The position numbers and the translations under genes were made by a program. A stretch of DNA of 64,000 nucleotides from Fremontodendron californicum (Eukaryota; Streptophyta; Magnoliopsida; Malvales; Malvaceae): assembly GCA_030761205.1 (NCBI GenBank), contig JAULJL010000047.1, positions 255,501 to 319,500 on the forward strand, given 5' to 3'. This document shows, piece after piece, positions 1-13,059 of the stretch. How positions within the stretch are numbered: the stretch's first letter is position 1; each line of letters starts with the position of its first letter. The notes under the pieces were generated by a model. It saw only the letters and a list, made by a program, of their open reading frames with translations, did not search any database and was not told where the DNA came from.

Positions 1-3000
1 TACAGTTACACAAATATATATTACATTAACTATAATATATCTATATAAATGTATCTATGTTATAATACATCTATGTAATTGTAATACATTTATGTAATTT
101 TAATATATATATATGTAATTATAATATATCTATGTGATATATCTATGTACTTGTAATATATCTATGTAATATATCTATGTAATTGTAATATATCTATGTA
201 ATTGTAATATATCTATGTAATTATAATATATTTAAGTAATTGTAATATATATATATATGTAATTGTAATATATCTATGTAATTGTAATATATCTATGTAA
301 TATATATTACAATTACATAGATATATTACAATTACATAGATACATTAGAATTACATAGATATTTGTGTAATTGTAATTGTAATATATACATATATTTATG
401 TAATATATGTAATATATCTATGTAATTGTAATTATGTGATTGTAACATATGTAATATATCGATGTAATTAGATATCTATGTAATTGTAATATATCTATGT
501 ATAATATATATATATATATATATGTAATTGTAATATATCTATGTAATTGTAATATATATTACAATTACAATTACAAAGATATATTACAGTTACATAGATA
601 TATTACAATTACATAGATATATTTACAACTACATAAATATATTACAATTACATATATATATTAAAATTACATAGATATATTACAATTACATAGATATTAC
701 AATTACATAGATATATTACAATTCCATAGATATATTATACATAGATATATTACAATTACATAGATATATATTACAATTACATAAATATATTTTTGTAATT
801 ATAATATATCTATGTAATATATCTATGTAATTGTAATAATATATCTATATAAATGTAATATATATAATATATCTATGTTATTGTAATATATCTATGTAAT
901 TGTAATGTATCTATGTAATATCTATGTAATTGTAATATATCTATGTATTGGAAATGTATCTATGTAATATATCTATGTAAATGTAATATATCTATGTAAC
1001 TGTAGTATATCTATGTAATTTTAATATATATATATATATCCAATGTATCTATGTAATTCTAATATATCAATGTATCTATGTAATTCTAATGTTCACATAG
1101 ATACAATTACATAAAACATTCAAATTACATAGATATATTATATATGAATATATTACAATTACATATATATATTACTTAGATATATTACATGGATATATTA
1201 CAATTACATAGATATATTACAGTAACATAGATATATTAGTTATTGTAATATATATATATATGTAATTGGAATTGGAATTGGAATATATCTATGTAATTGT
1301 AATATATCCATGTAATATATCTATGTAATTGTAATATATGTATGTGATTGTAATGTATCTATGTAATATATTTATGTAATTGTAATATATCTATGCAATT
1401 GAAATACATCTATGTAATTGAAATACATCTATGTAATTGTAATATATCTATGTAATTATATACATGTAATATCTATGTAAACATTAGATTTACATAGATA
1501 TATTAGAATTATATAAATACATAGATATATTAGAATTACATAGATATATTACAATTACATAGATATATATTACAATTACAATTACATTAATATATTTTTG
1601 TAATTATAATATATCTATGTAAGTATAATATTCTATGTAATATATATATATGTAATTGTAATATATCTATATAATGTATCTATGTAATATATCAATGTAA
1701 TTGTAATTATAATATATCTATGTAGTTTTAATATATCTATATAATTGTAATTACTAAAAACAAATATATTACAAAATAGATATATTACAGTTACATAGAT
1801 ATATTACATAAATACATTACAATTACATAGATATATTACAATTACATATATTATAAATCTATGTAATTGTAATACATCTATGTAATATATCTATGTAATT
1901 GTAGTATATCTAAGTAATTGTAATATATCTATGTAATTGTAATGTATCTATGTGATATATCTATGTAATAGTAATATATCTATGTAATTGTAATTATGTA
2001 ATTGTAATATATCTATGTAATTGTATACATGCAATATCTATCTATCTATGTAATTCTAATATATCTATGTAATTATAATGTATCTATGTAATTGTAATAT
2101 ATCTATGTAATTATAATATATCTATGTAACTGTAGTATATCTATGTAATTGTAAATATTACGATTACATAGATATATTACATAGATATATTATACATAGA
2201 TATATTACAATTACATATATATATATATATTTATTACAATTACATAAATATATTTATTACAATTACATAGATATATTACTATTACATAGATATATCACAT
2301 AGATACATTACAATTACATAGATATATTACAATTACATAGTTATATCTATGTAATTCTAATGTTTAAAGTAATTATAATATATCTATGTAATTATAATAT
2401 AATTTTGTAATTGTAATATATCTATGTAAAAATATATCTATGTAATTGTAATATATATCTATGTAATATATGAAATATATCTATTACATAGATATATTAC
2501 TATAACATAGACATATATTTGCGTAATTGTAATTGTAATATATACATATATTTATGTAATATATCTATGTAATAGTAATATATCTATGTAATTGTAATAA
2601 TGTGATCGTAATATATGTAATATATCTATGTAATTAGATATCTATGTAATTGTAATATATTTATATAATGGTAATAATATATGTAATATATCTATGTAAT
2701 TATATATCTATGTAATTGTAATTGTAATATTTATATCTATGTAATTGTAATATATATATATATATATGTAATTGTAATATATATTACAATTACAAAGATA
2801 TATTACAGTTACAAAGATATATTACAATTACATAGATATATTTACAATTACATAAATATATTACAATTACATAGATATATTACAATTACATAGATATTAC
2901 AATTACATAGATATATTACAATTACATAGATATATTACAATTTCGTAGATATATTATACATAGATATATTACAATTACATAGATATATATTACAATTACA

Positions 3001-3448
3001 TAAATATGTTTTTGTAATTATAATATATCTATGTAATTGTGATTATAATATATCTATGTAATTGTAATAATATATCTATATAAATGTAATATATCTACGT
3101 AATTGTAATATATTGGTTATTGTAATATATCTATGTAATTGTAATATATATATGTAATTATAATATATCTATGTATATATTTAATTATGTAATTATAATA
3201 TATCTATGTAATTGTAATATATCTATGTAATTGTAATGTATCTATGTAATATATCTATGCAATTGTAATGTATCTATGTAATATATCTATGTAATGGAAA
3301 TGTATCTATGTCATATATCTATGTAATTGTAATATATCTATGTAACTATAGTATATCTATGTAATGGTAATATATATATATATCCAATGTATCTATGTAA
3401 TTCTAATATATTAATGTATCTATGTAATTCTAATGTTTACATAGATAC
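1..3448. repeat. AT-rich 19-bp minisatellite array, segment 1
   Basis: The segment is built from variants of ATATATCTATGTAATTGTA and its complement. Forward and reverse stretches alternate every 100-300 bases (forward near 1-295, reverse near 300-360, forward to about 550, reverse to about 790, and so on). Strand switches at 296-311, 543-568 and 2768-2793 are perfect palindromes. The stretch 360-1105 recurs with changes at 2515-3448, and both end in a (TA)n plus TCCAATGTATCTATG motif. The only open frame, 3387-3596, runs from repeat into an LTR and is not a gene. Confidence 0.9.
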
Positions 3449-5833
3449 TGTAACACCCTGTCCGGATAATCTACCTAAGATTCGGCAGAGTTTCCTTTCT
3501 ATCTCAACTATAACCCTCCTACAAGTAACACTCAATTCATATCCTCAACCAGCAATATTTCTCAATAAAATTATCACGTATAACCATGTATATTAAAAAA
3601 TTATCCATGATCAATTTATGCTCAAATCAAAACATATTGATCTATTGTCTCATATCTTCAAATATATACAATATATCCAAAAGTAAACCTATCTCAGCAA
3701 GGTTTACTAGATAAAAACATCAAGAGATCAAATCTTCTAGAAATTTAGATATGATGCCCACCACGTCAATATACTCTTGAAGCGGAGAGTAGAGGAAGGC
3801 AGCAATCCCGACACCTAACTGTGTCCTGAAAATGAGAAATAAGAAGAGGTGAGATATATGAATATCTCAATGAGTAGACAACATTTAAAGCGTGTGAAAA
3901 CTATAATGGTAATCTGTAAAGCATAATTGACATTTTCAAAATAAATAATAATAAAACCATAATGAGTAATTCAAATACGTAGCAAGGTTTTCAAATGTAT
4001 ATCAATATTATAATATTAAATCAATGTATAAAATCTGTGAAATAAATCAAGTTACGTATAGTTGGGCTCCAACTTACTGTCATGCATAAGAATACATCCA
4101 TGAAATAACCAGGCAATATCCATGTAGGCATACTAGTAGCCGGCCCCAAAGGCCAATACCACCATAGGACGCCCCAAAGGCATATGTGTCGCTATGATGT
4201 GCCCCCAAAAGGCAATATAACGGGATAGGGACTCTGGAGGTGGCTCCCACCACAAAGGCGTAGCACGCAGCTCCCATACCCCAGTCTAACATCACAGAAT
4301 TGGGACTCTGGAGGTGGCTCCCGCCACAAAGGCATAGCACGCAGCTCCCGTATTCCGATCAAGGGTATAATCTCATACATTAAGTTAGGTGGAGCCAAAA
4401 CCATATACGTCAAATTTTATGTATAATCATATTTCATAAATCAACCAACTTACTCGATATAATATTTCTTGGAATAAATATACTTTAATAACAAATCAAT
4501 TCATATGATTATATATCGTATATACCTTTAATACGTAAAATAAATATTATGCAAAAATATATATATATATTTAATTAAAGATATTTCAAATAACTATAGT
4601 TGTCGTCTACTCACAATCCTTGCGATGATCTCACTGTATACCTCGACCTGAAACTTCGGGAGCCACAGGTGACGTCGGATGTACGTGGCCTAGAGATTAA
4701 TAATAATTAGTATCTATACATGCTCAAAGCATTATACAATTATGAATGCAACTTAAGTCCCATTAATCTACCCCATAGTCAATACTAATTTCTCATACTC
4801 AAAACAACATATCCTTACTTTTTAATATCATTTCCATAATCATTTTCTCCATAATTCAACTCCATAATCATGTCCTTATCAAATTCCTTTCTAGTATTCC
4901 ATGCCTTAGAGATTTTCATAATCCATAACCATCCTTCAGTACTATATTTCTCTTAAGCAATAGATTAGAAAATCATAACTTGAGTTTGGTAAGGAATTTG
5001 GAAGTGATTCCAATTGGTGTTTTTCAACCAATATGTCTAATTTATGAATAAAATAACTAACTTATACAATTAGAACAAAATTTTGATCAAATTTGATAAA
5101 TCCCGAAACTATGCTGAAACAGGGGTCAACACAGAAAAGCCAACTTCACCGAATTTTATCTTTTTAACCGCTTATCGGTTTTGGGTGATTCAAAAATAAA
5201 AATTATCATATTGAAGTCTAGTTTCTAGGAAAAATACCAAAAAAATACAAACCCTTATTTACAAAACCCAGAAAATCCGAACAGCAAGCATGCGCAACTT
5301 CCCCTGTTTTGCATTTTCTTCCCATTTTCTTGTTCATGCTTTCAAATCCTTTTAATTCTTACCAAGTTGAGTAAAATTCATACTTAATAGATGGATTCCA
5401 GACCTTAACATGTTTATGGAGCTAAGATCTTAGCATGCTCAAGTAGAATATCTAAAGAAAATGAAGAATTTATCAAGAAACTAACCTTGGATGTAATTAT
5501 TATTGAGATTTTTGGTGGAGTTGTTTGAAGAGAATTTTGAGAGAAAGGGATGATGGGAGCCGGCTGCCACTTGAAGAATAGCATGAAAAATTCTAGTGTT
5601 TTCGGGAGATAAATTGAACCTAAGAGATATTTTTTTTTGTTTTTGGTATAATTGCATATTGGTCCCTCAACTTTTTATAAATAACCATTAAGCCCCTAAA
5701 CTTTTTAATATGTTCAATTTGATCCTTTCTTCCTTTATTTCCTTCACTTATAACTTCTTACCAATTTCCAAGTTTGTCCTTAAAATTTTTGGAATTTAAC
5801 TTTACATGATTATACGTAACCTCGGTTGTTACA
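3449..5833 (-). repeat. 3-prime LTR of copy A
   Basis: 2385 bp with TG...CA ends; on the plus strand it begins TGTAACACCCTGTCC and ends CTCGGTTGTTACA. It aligns along its whole length with the LTRs at 20229-22647, 36874-39346 and 42550-45024. Near 4209-4355 it holds two copies of a roughly 75-bp internal repeat (GGACTCTGGAGGTGGCTCCC and following); the copies in the full element have three. Open frames at 4080-4413 fall in this repeat and are not genes. Confidence 0.92.
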
Positions 5834-5847
5834 ACTTACCCCCCTTA
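5834..5847 (-). other. Polypurine tract, copy A
   Basis: On the minus strand the bases directly before the 3-prime LTR read TAAGGGGGGTAAGT. A purine-rich run abutting the 3-prime LTR is the plus-strand priming site of LTR retrotransposons. The same run is at 39347-39360 in the full-length element. Confidence 0.8.
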
Positions 5848-5868
5848 GAAAAATTTCGTCCTCGAAAT

Positions 5869-7410
5869 TTACTTACCAACTTGATTAAACAAGTGAGGAT
5901 ATTGAGTCCGCATATCTTCCTCCCTTTCCCATGTAGCTTCTTCATATGAATGATTCCTCCAAAGAACTTTCACAAATGGAATAGTCTTAGTCCTTAGAAC
6001 TTGGTCATTTCTATCCAAAATCTCAACCGGCTGCTCTTCATAAGTTAAATTTTTCTTAATTTCTATAGGCAAGTCCTTCAATATATGTGAAGAATCGAAA
6101 ATGTACTTTCGGAGCATAGAAACATTGAATACATTATGAATTTGTGACAATTCTTCTGGTAAGGCCAATCTATAAGCAACTGGGCCAATCCGTTCAATGA
6201 TCTCATACGGCCCTATATATCAAGGACCCAACTTTCCTCGTCTTCCAAACCGGATTACTCCCTTCCAAGGAGTCACTTTCAAAAACACCATATCACCAAC
6301 TTCAAACTCTAAATCTTTTCTCTGATTATCTGCATAGCTCTTTTGTCGATCTTGAGCTATTTTTATCTTTTCCCGAATTACCTTAACTTTGTCTGCAGTC
6401 ATCATAACAATTTCTGGACCTAGTAATTTCCTTTTATCTGTATCATCCCAACACACCGGAGTTCTGCACTTCCTTCCATACAAAACTTCAAACGGAGCCA
6501 TGTCGATGCTGGACTGATAACTATTGTTATATGCAAACTTTGCTAGAGGCAAGTGTTCATCACAGTTTCCTTTGAATTCCATAATACAAGATCTGAGCAC
6601 ATCTTCCAGAATTTGAATTGTCCGTTCAGATTGTCCATCCGTCTGGGGATGAAAAGCAGTACTGAACTTGAGTTTAGTGCCCATAGCATTCTGCAAACTT
6701 GGCTAAAAGCGAGATGTGAATCGGGGTTCTCGATTAGATACAATCGATACTGGGGCACCATGTAACCTAACAATTTCGTTCACATAAAGTTTAGCTAGTC
6801 TTTCCATGGAAAAAGTCTTCTTGACTGGCAAAAAGTGAGCTGATTTTGTCAAACGATCAACAATCACCCAAATGCTGTCATAACCAAACTGTGTTCTTGG
6901 CAATCTTAAAACGAAATCCATAGCAAAATCTCCCCACTTCCATTGAGGAATAGGTAGGGGGTTCAACTTCCCCGAAGGTTTTTGATGCTCGGCTTTAATT
7001 TGTTGGCATACCAAGCATCTAGAAACAAACTCAGCTATGTCCTGTTTCATACCTTGCCACCAATAATGTTCTCTTAAGGTTCGATACATCTTCACACTAC
7101 CGGGATGTAATGCATATGGTGCATTATGAGCTTCCTCCAAAATCACCTTCCGGAGTTCTTCATCTTGAGGCACACAAAGCCTATTTTTCATTATCAGTAC
7201 ATCCTCATTCTTTATTTGAAAGTCAGTCCTCACACCATCCCTTACTTCTTGCTTTAACTTTACTAGCATAGGGTCATTATTCTGTGTTTCACGTATCCAA
7301 TCAATATGAATCGGTTTAACCTTCAAGTGGGCTATTAGGAGATCATTCTCATCAATCATCAATTCTAAAGGTAAAGACTTCAACTTATTTTGTAAGGGTT
7401 TCTGAATCGC
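5869..7410 (-). pseudogene. pol remnant: integrase and chromodomain, copy A
   Basis: Three consecutive minus-strand pieces in one frame match the 3-prime pol of the full element. The first (7383-6703) has the integrase zinc-binding residues (EEAH, LHPG, CLVC) and the first catalytic Asp in MDFV. The second (6696-6220) has HPQTDGQSERT with the catalytic Glu. The third (6168-5869) is the chromodomain-like C-terminus (YEEQPVEILD to YPHLF). Two in-frame stops separate them: a Trp codon changed to TAG after TSRF, and a codon changed to TGA after KLGP. The second catalytic Asp is replaced by Asn (VSNREPR, against VSDRDPR in the other copy). The copy is dead, and its stops look like C-to-T changes typical of methylated repeats. 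Confidence 0.9.
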
Positions 7411-9205
7411 AATATATCTATGTAATATATGTTTTTGAATTACATTGATATATTAGAATTACATAGATACATAGATATATTTATGCAATTGTAATGTATC
7501 TATGTAATATATATATTACAATTACATAGATATAATATATCTATGTATCTATGCAATTGTATCTATGTATTACAATTATATCTATGTAATTGTAATATAT
7601 ATATCCAATGTATCTATATAAATGTAATATATCTATGTAATTGTAATATATCTATGTAACTGTAATATATTTATGTAATATATATTACAATTGTATAGAT
7701 ACATAGATATATTACATAGATATATTATAATTACATAAATATATTACAATTACATATATATATATTACAATTATATATATTACAATTACATAGATATACT
7801 ATTACAGTTATATAATTACCCATATATATATTACAATTACATAAATATATCTATATATATTACAATTACATAGATATACTAGATATATTACAATTACATA
7901 TATTTTACAATTACATAGATATATTACACAGATATTACAATTACATAGATATATCCAATTATATCTATGTAATATATTTATGTAATTTTAATATAGCAAT
8001 GTAATTGTAATATCTATGTAATTGTAGTATATATCTATGTTACAATTACATAGATATATTACAGTTACATAGATATATTACATATATTACATAGATGTAT
8101 TACAATTACATAGATATATTACAATTATCTATGTAATATATATCTATGTAATTGTAATATATCTATGTAATAGTGTTAATGTAATATATCTATGTAATTG
8201 TAATATATTTGTGTATTGTAATATATCTATGTAATTGTAATATATTTTTGTAATTATAATATATCTATGTAATATATTTATCTATGTAATTATAATATAT
8301 CTATGTAGTTTTAATATATCTATGTAATTGTAATATATCTATGTAATAGTAATATATCCATGTAATTGTAATATATCTATGTAATTGTAATGTATCTATG
8401 TAATATATCTATGTAATTGTAATATATATAATAGTGTTAATGTAGATATAATTGTAATAGTATATCTATGTAATAAATATATTTATGTAACTGTAGTATG
8501 TTGTAATACATTTATGTAATTGTAATATATATATCTATGTAATTGTAAATATATTTATGTAATTGTAATATATCTATGTAATTGTAATATATATATATAT
8601 ATATGTAATTGTAATATATCTATGTAATTGTAATTATGTGATTGTAATATATGTAATATATCTATGTAATTAGATATCTATGTAGTTGTAAATATATTTA
8701 TGTAATTGTAATATATCTATGTAATTTATTATCTATGTAATTGTAATATATCTATGTAATTGTAAACATTAGATATTACATATATTACAATTACATAAAT
8801 ATATATTGCATAGATATATTACAATTACATAGATATATAGATATATTACAATTTCATAGATATATCATTACAATTACATTAGATATATTACAATTACATA
8901 GATGTATTAGTGTAATATATTATCTATATATATATATATGTAATTGTAATGTATCTATGTAATAAATATATATCTATGTAATATATCTATGTAATTGTAA
9001 TATAATTACATAGGTATATTAAAACTACATAGATAATATATTACACAGATATATTACAATTACAATATATATTACGTATATGTATATTACAATTACATAG
9101 ATAGTATATAACATAGATATATTACAATTACATAAATATATTTACAATTACATAGATATCTAATTACATAGATATATTACATATATTACAATCACATAAT
9201 TACAA
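7411..9205. repeat. Minisatellite array, segment 2; first copy of a 1.8-kb block
   Basis: Strand-alternating 19-bp minisatellite. It begins with a distinctive stretch containing ATGTTTTTGAATTACATTG and ends with ATTACAATCACATAATTAC. Both landmarks recur in the same order around 30657-32000 (start only) and 34994-36720, so this is one copy of a higher-order block. No gene is seen. Confidence 0.85.
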
Positions 9206-9590
9206 TTGCAACTCTTTAAAACAATCCCAGCAATAAAATCATCTTTTCACTGGACCTCGTTTGAGATTTTGATTTTAGTTGGTCACTAATTTTTTTGGAG
9301 TGAATTTCTTCCTTGAGAAGAGAGATTTGTTTTGTTTATAATTAATTAAATTATTGATTTGTCCTGTATGAATAGACAAAGATTTTAAGAGATTAAGATT
9401 TTTAACTTTTGGTTTTTCTATAAAAGGAAATGTTATTTTGGTGTTTAATATTTTAGTGTTAATTTCTTGATTTGTCACTTTGTAAGGTTTGAGTAAAGAT
9501 ATAAAAAGTGTGCCTAGTATGACATTTTGCATTATATCTTTCACCATTAAGAAGCATGTTTGATATTTGATTCCTTTATTACATATAATT
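9206..9590 (-). pseudogene. Endogenous pararetrovirus (Caulimoviridae-like) fragment, protease region
   Basis: A non-repeat island on the minus strand encodes about 102 codons (about 9580 down to 9275), open upstream of the first ATG at 9547. The ILGTLF motif near residues 11-16 of the ATG form, followed by a beta-rich stretch with KVTNQEI and ITFPFIEKP, resembles the C-terminal half of the aspartic protease domain of plant pararetrovirus polyproteins, just before reverse transcriptase. The catalytic Asp lies upstream and is missing. The frame stops at 9275, and the remaining bases to 9206 give no clear domain. Both ends run directly into minisatellite, so it is a broken fragment that cannot make virus. 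The family assignment rests on pattern recognition only. A Ty3/gypsy protease is the main alternative, less likely because the spacing and the LLK...SI tail fit pararetroviruses better. Confidence 0.55.
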
Positions 9591-11069
9591 TTTTTACATA
9601 TATCTATGTAATTGTAATATATTACAATTACATAGATGCATTACAATTACATAAACATATTACAATTATATAAATATATTATAATTACATAGATATCTAA
9701 TTACATAGATACATTACAATTACATAGATATATTAGAATTACATAGATATATATTACAATTACATAGATATATTAAAATTACAATTACATATTTATATTA
9801 AAATTACATAGATACATTACAATTACATAGATATTACAATTATATATATATATATATATATATCTATGTAATTGTAATATATTTATGTATACATTACAAC
9901 ATAGATATATTACATAGATATGTAATTCTAATGTAATTATAAGATATCTATGTAAATATATTACAATTATATTAATTACAATTATATAGATATATCTATG
10001 TAAGTATAATGTTTTATGTAACTGTAATATATTTATGTAATTATAATATATCTATGTAATATATATGTAATTACATGTATTGTTATATATTACAATTACA
10101 TGTATATATTACAATTAACATTACTATAATTACATAGATATATTACAATTACATAAATATATTACAAGTAATAGATATATTACAATTACATAGATATATT
10201 ACAATTACTGAAAACATGTATACATTAGATAATTTCAGTAATTGCATCTATGTAATTGTAATATATTTGTGTAATTGTATTTATGTAATTGTTATATATT
10301 TGTAATATATCTATGTAAGTTACATTACTATTTCTGAAAATATTAGATATTACAATTACATAGATATATTACAATTACATAGATAATATTACAATTACTG
10401 TATTAGATATATTACTGAAAACATTAGATACTACACGTATATATTACAATTAGATAGATGTATTACTTAATGTTGCACGGATATTACATGTATACATTAG
10501 ATAAAAACATTATCAATTATTTAATATTTTTAGTAATTCTAATATATACATGTAATATCTAATGTTTTCAATAATTCTAATGTATACCAATTACATAGAT
10601 ATATTTGTGTAAATTACACAATTATATTACAATTACATAGACACTGTACGAAGGCGGTCAGGGCGGTCTGGTCAATCCAGGCAGTCTGAACGGTACGATC
10701 AACTCGAGTGGTCTGGTCAGACTGGATATATTACAATTACATAGATGTATTACAATTACATAGATGTATTACAATTACATAGATATATTATTACAATTAC
10801 ATAGATGTATTAAAATTACATAGATATATTACAATTACATAGATATATTACATAAATATATTACAATTACATAGATATATTACAATAACATAGATATATT
10901 ACAATTACATATATATAATATATCTATGTAATTGTAATATATCTATGTAATTGTAATATCTATGTAAATGTAATATATTTATGTAATGTATCTATGTAAT
11001 ATATCTATGTAATTGTAATATATCTATGTAATTGTAATGTATCTATGTAATTGTAATATCTAATATTTT
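9591..11069. repeat. Minisatellite array, segment 3
   Basis: Strand-alternating 19-bp minisatellite. From about 10080 to 10560 it carries a variant with ACTGAAAACATTAGATA and TTTCAGTAATT motifs. This block recurs at about 19110-19720 in the same orientation and, inverted, around 25500-26090. It is interrupted by the GC-rich insert at 10643-10725. No gene is seen. Confidence 0.87.
10643..10725. other. Short GC-rich insert of unknown origin
   Basis: About 83 bases with roughly 58% GC sit in an array of about 15% GC. The insert is an imperfect dimer: GTACGA occurs at 10646 and 10693, and GGTCTGGTCA at 10665 and 10710, so the unit is about 45 bp. CAGTCTG and CAGACTGG allow weak folding. It has no coding frame of note. 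It may be a scrap of another repeat carried into the array. Confidence 0.6.
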
Positions 11070-11384
11070 CGAAATTGAAATTGAAGGTTCCAAATGAAAG
11101 ATAAGCACTGACTACGGGTAATGGAGAAGTGACTTGCAAGAAAAAACGAAAGAAAAGTCAATCCGGGAGAAAACCGAGAATTAGGGTTTTTAGTGGATTC
11201 CGGTGAAATAGGGAAGAATCACAGAAATGGCCCGACTTGGTAAGACCAAAGCCCCAATGGATGAGAAATGATTAAAAAGGGATAGCCCAAGGCTCGGCTT
11301 GAAGAAAATTTGAAAATCGGACTTGTTTTGAGCAAAACCGGGTTTCGGAGGCAAAAAGGCAAAATTGGAAAATTTGGGAAAAAT

Positions 11385-12115
11385 AGCAAATGAACTCTGA
11401 AAATCATGAAAATTTGCAAATCTCATTCTTAAACCATTTGAAAGAGATTGGCAAAATAAAATCTTGATTCGGAGTTCGTTTGCAAAATGGCCAAATCCCG
11501 AGTCTCTTATGCAGTAATTCAAAAAGGAAAATCCCGGAAAAATAGCAAATAAAATCCAAATCTTCTGAAATTTTTCAAATCTCATTTTTAAATTATTTGA
11601 AAGATATTGGCGAAAGAAAATCTTGATTCGGAGTTCGTTGCAAAATGGCCAAATCCCGGGCCTCCTATGCAATAATTCAAGAAGATAAATCCCGAAAAAA
11701 TAGCAAATGGACTCCAAAAATTATGAAATTGTAAAAATATCATTTTTAAATTATTTGGAAGAGATTGGCGAAATAAAATCTTGATTCAGAGTTCGTTTGC
11801 AAAATGGCCAAATCCTAGGCCTCTTATACAGTAATTCAAGCCGATAAATCCCGAAAAAATACCAAATGAGCTCCAAAAATTATGAAAACTTCCAGATCAC
11901 ACTTTTAAATTATTTGAAAGATATTGGTGAGGAAAAATCTTGATTTGGAGCTCGTTTAAAAAATGGTAAAATGTGGAGGCATAAAAGGGCATTTTTGGAA
12001 GAAAAAATCCAAATAAATAGCAAACGGACTCGGATAATTTTGAAAACTTCCAGAACTCAATATTTTATTATTTTGGAAGTACTAAAAAAAAGAAAAATTG
12101 AATTTGGAGTCCGTT
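11385..12115 (+). repeat. 158-160-bp tandem repeats inside the Tat-like LTR
   Basis: The landmark ATCTTGATTC(GG)AG recurs at 11461, 11620, 11778, 11937 and (diverged) about 12098, an interval of 158-160 bp. Each unit also carries GCAAAATGGCCAAATCC and AAATTATTTGAAAGA. Fragment 2 has one unit fewer, so the copy number varies within the family. Confidence 0.85.
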
Positions 12116-13059
12116 TGATATTTATTTGCATCCAGGGGGCAAAACAGTCATTTCACCCAAGCAACCGAAAAGGGCTACTTTGGGCCTTTCAAAAAATCAG
12201 AGTTGGGCTGGAAAAGAGAAGTTCTGGCCTGCCAAGGCCCAAAGGAAGGAGGAAGCTTCTGATTTTTCAATCAAATGGCCAAGAATTAAGAGTTAGTTAG
12301 AGATTCTCTTTGATCAAGCCTTGGTGATTAAGCCACATAGGCCAAGAAAGATGTCAACATTATTCTTGAACAGATGTAATTTGGGACAGCTGAGATGCTA
12401 ACCTAAGGGTGATAATTTCATGATTTTTCACCTTGAATTATTAGCCATTTGATGGAAAATTGGTTACAAAAAAATGACAACACCTTGAGCATTTTAAAGG
12501 CCATTCGGCCAGCATAGGGAGGGGTTGAGAAATTTTATTTTCACATTTCATTTTGCTGAGTTCTCTTGGTTTTTCTCTCTTTGGTTGAAAGCAAAAAGAA
12601 AAAGTTTAGAAAAGAAAGGAAAGTTTGAAGAGATAAAGCTTGAAATATAGCTTCTTGAGGTTGCTCTTGAGCACCAACTCTTGCACTTTCTTGATTTTCC
12701 ATTCTTGTTTTTTCTATTTTGATTACTATTTGGTGAGTTTCCTTTTTAAATAAATTTTTTTTTATTGTTCTTCTTAAGTTCTTCCTTCATCTCTTAAATA
12801 TATTTTTTTTACAATTTTTTTTTACAATATACTCACCATGGCCGAATGGCCTACAGTTTTTGTTAAGTTGCTGTTTTGGTTTATTTTATCATGTTATTGA
12901 TGTTATTTTCTTTGATCTTGATGTTTTAAATGTTATGTTACTTCATATACTTGAGTTATATTTTAATTTGGTTGCTTTGTTTGTTGCCATTTATGTTTTA
13001 AATATCATGTTTTTGCATTTTTTATTTTCTGTTTTCATAATGTTTAAATTTGTTGGTGT

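Larger units (their letters stand above)
3449..7410 (-). mobile_element. Truncated Ty3/gypsy (Tekay/Del-like) retrotransposon, copy A
   Basis: Read on the minus strand, this is the last part of pol (integrase and chromodomain), then a polypurine tract, then a complete 3-prime LTR. The 5-prime LTR, gag, protease, reverse transcriptase and RNase H are absent. Similarity to the full element at 36874-45024 stops at about 7410, where minisatellite begins abruptly. The five bases beyond the LTR (3444-3448, GATAC) cannot be paired with a second copy because the other end is lost. A related minisatellite stretch near 1094 reads through the same site without the insertion. Confidence 0.9.

Noticed and set aside
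1..3448. CRISPR-like regular spacing of short repeats
   Set aside because: There are no unique spacers between repeats, units are contiguous and degenerate, and the context is a plant genome.
4080..4413. Overlapping minus-strand frames with CGGSHLQSP motifs, also at 37565-37920 and 43242-43597
   Set aside because: They are the ~75-bp GC-rich repeat inside the Tekay-like LTR. Unit number changes length and frame, and LTRs do not normally code there.
6543..6773. Antisense and shifted frames over integrase (also 6553-6765, 40056-40292, 40066-40278, 41106-41324)
   Set aside because: Shadows of the pol coding frame on the other strand or in another phase.
11190..11717. 175-codon minus-strand open frame with repeated motifs
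   Set aside because: It reads the 158-bp tandem repeats of the Tat-like LTR, is not conserved as a frame in fragment 2, and matches no family.
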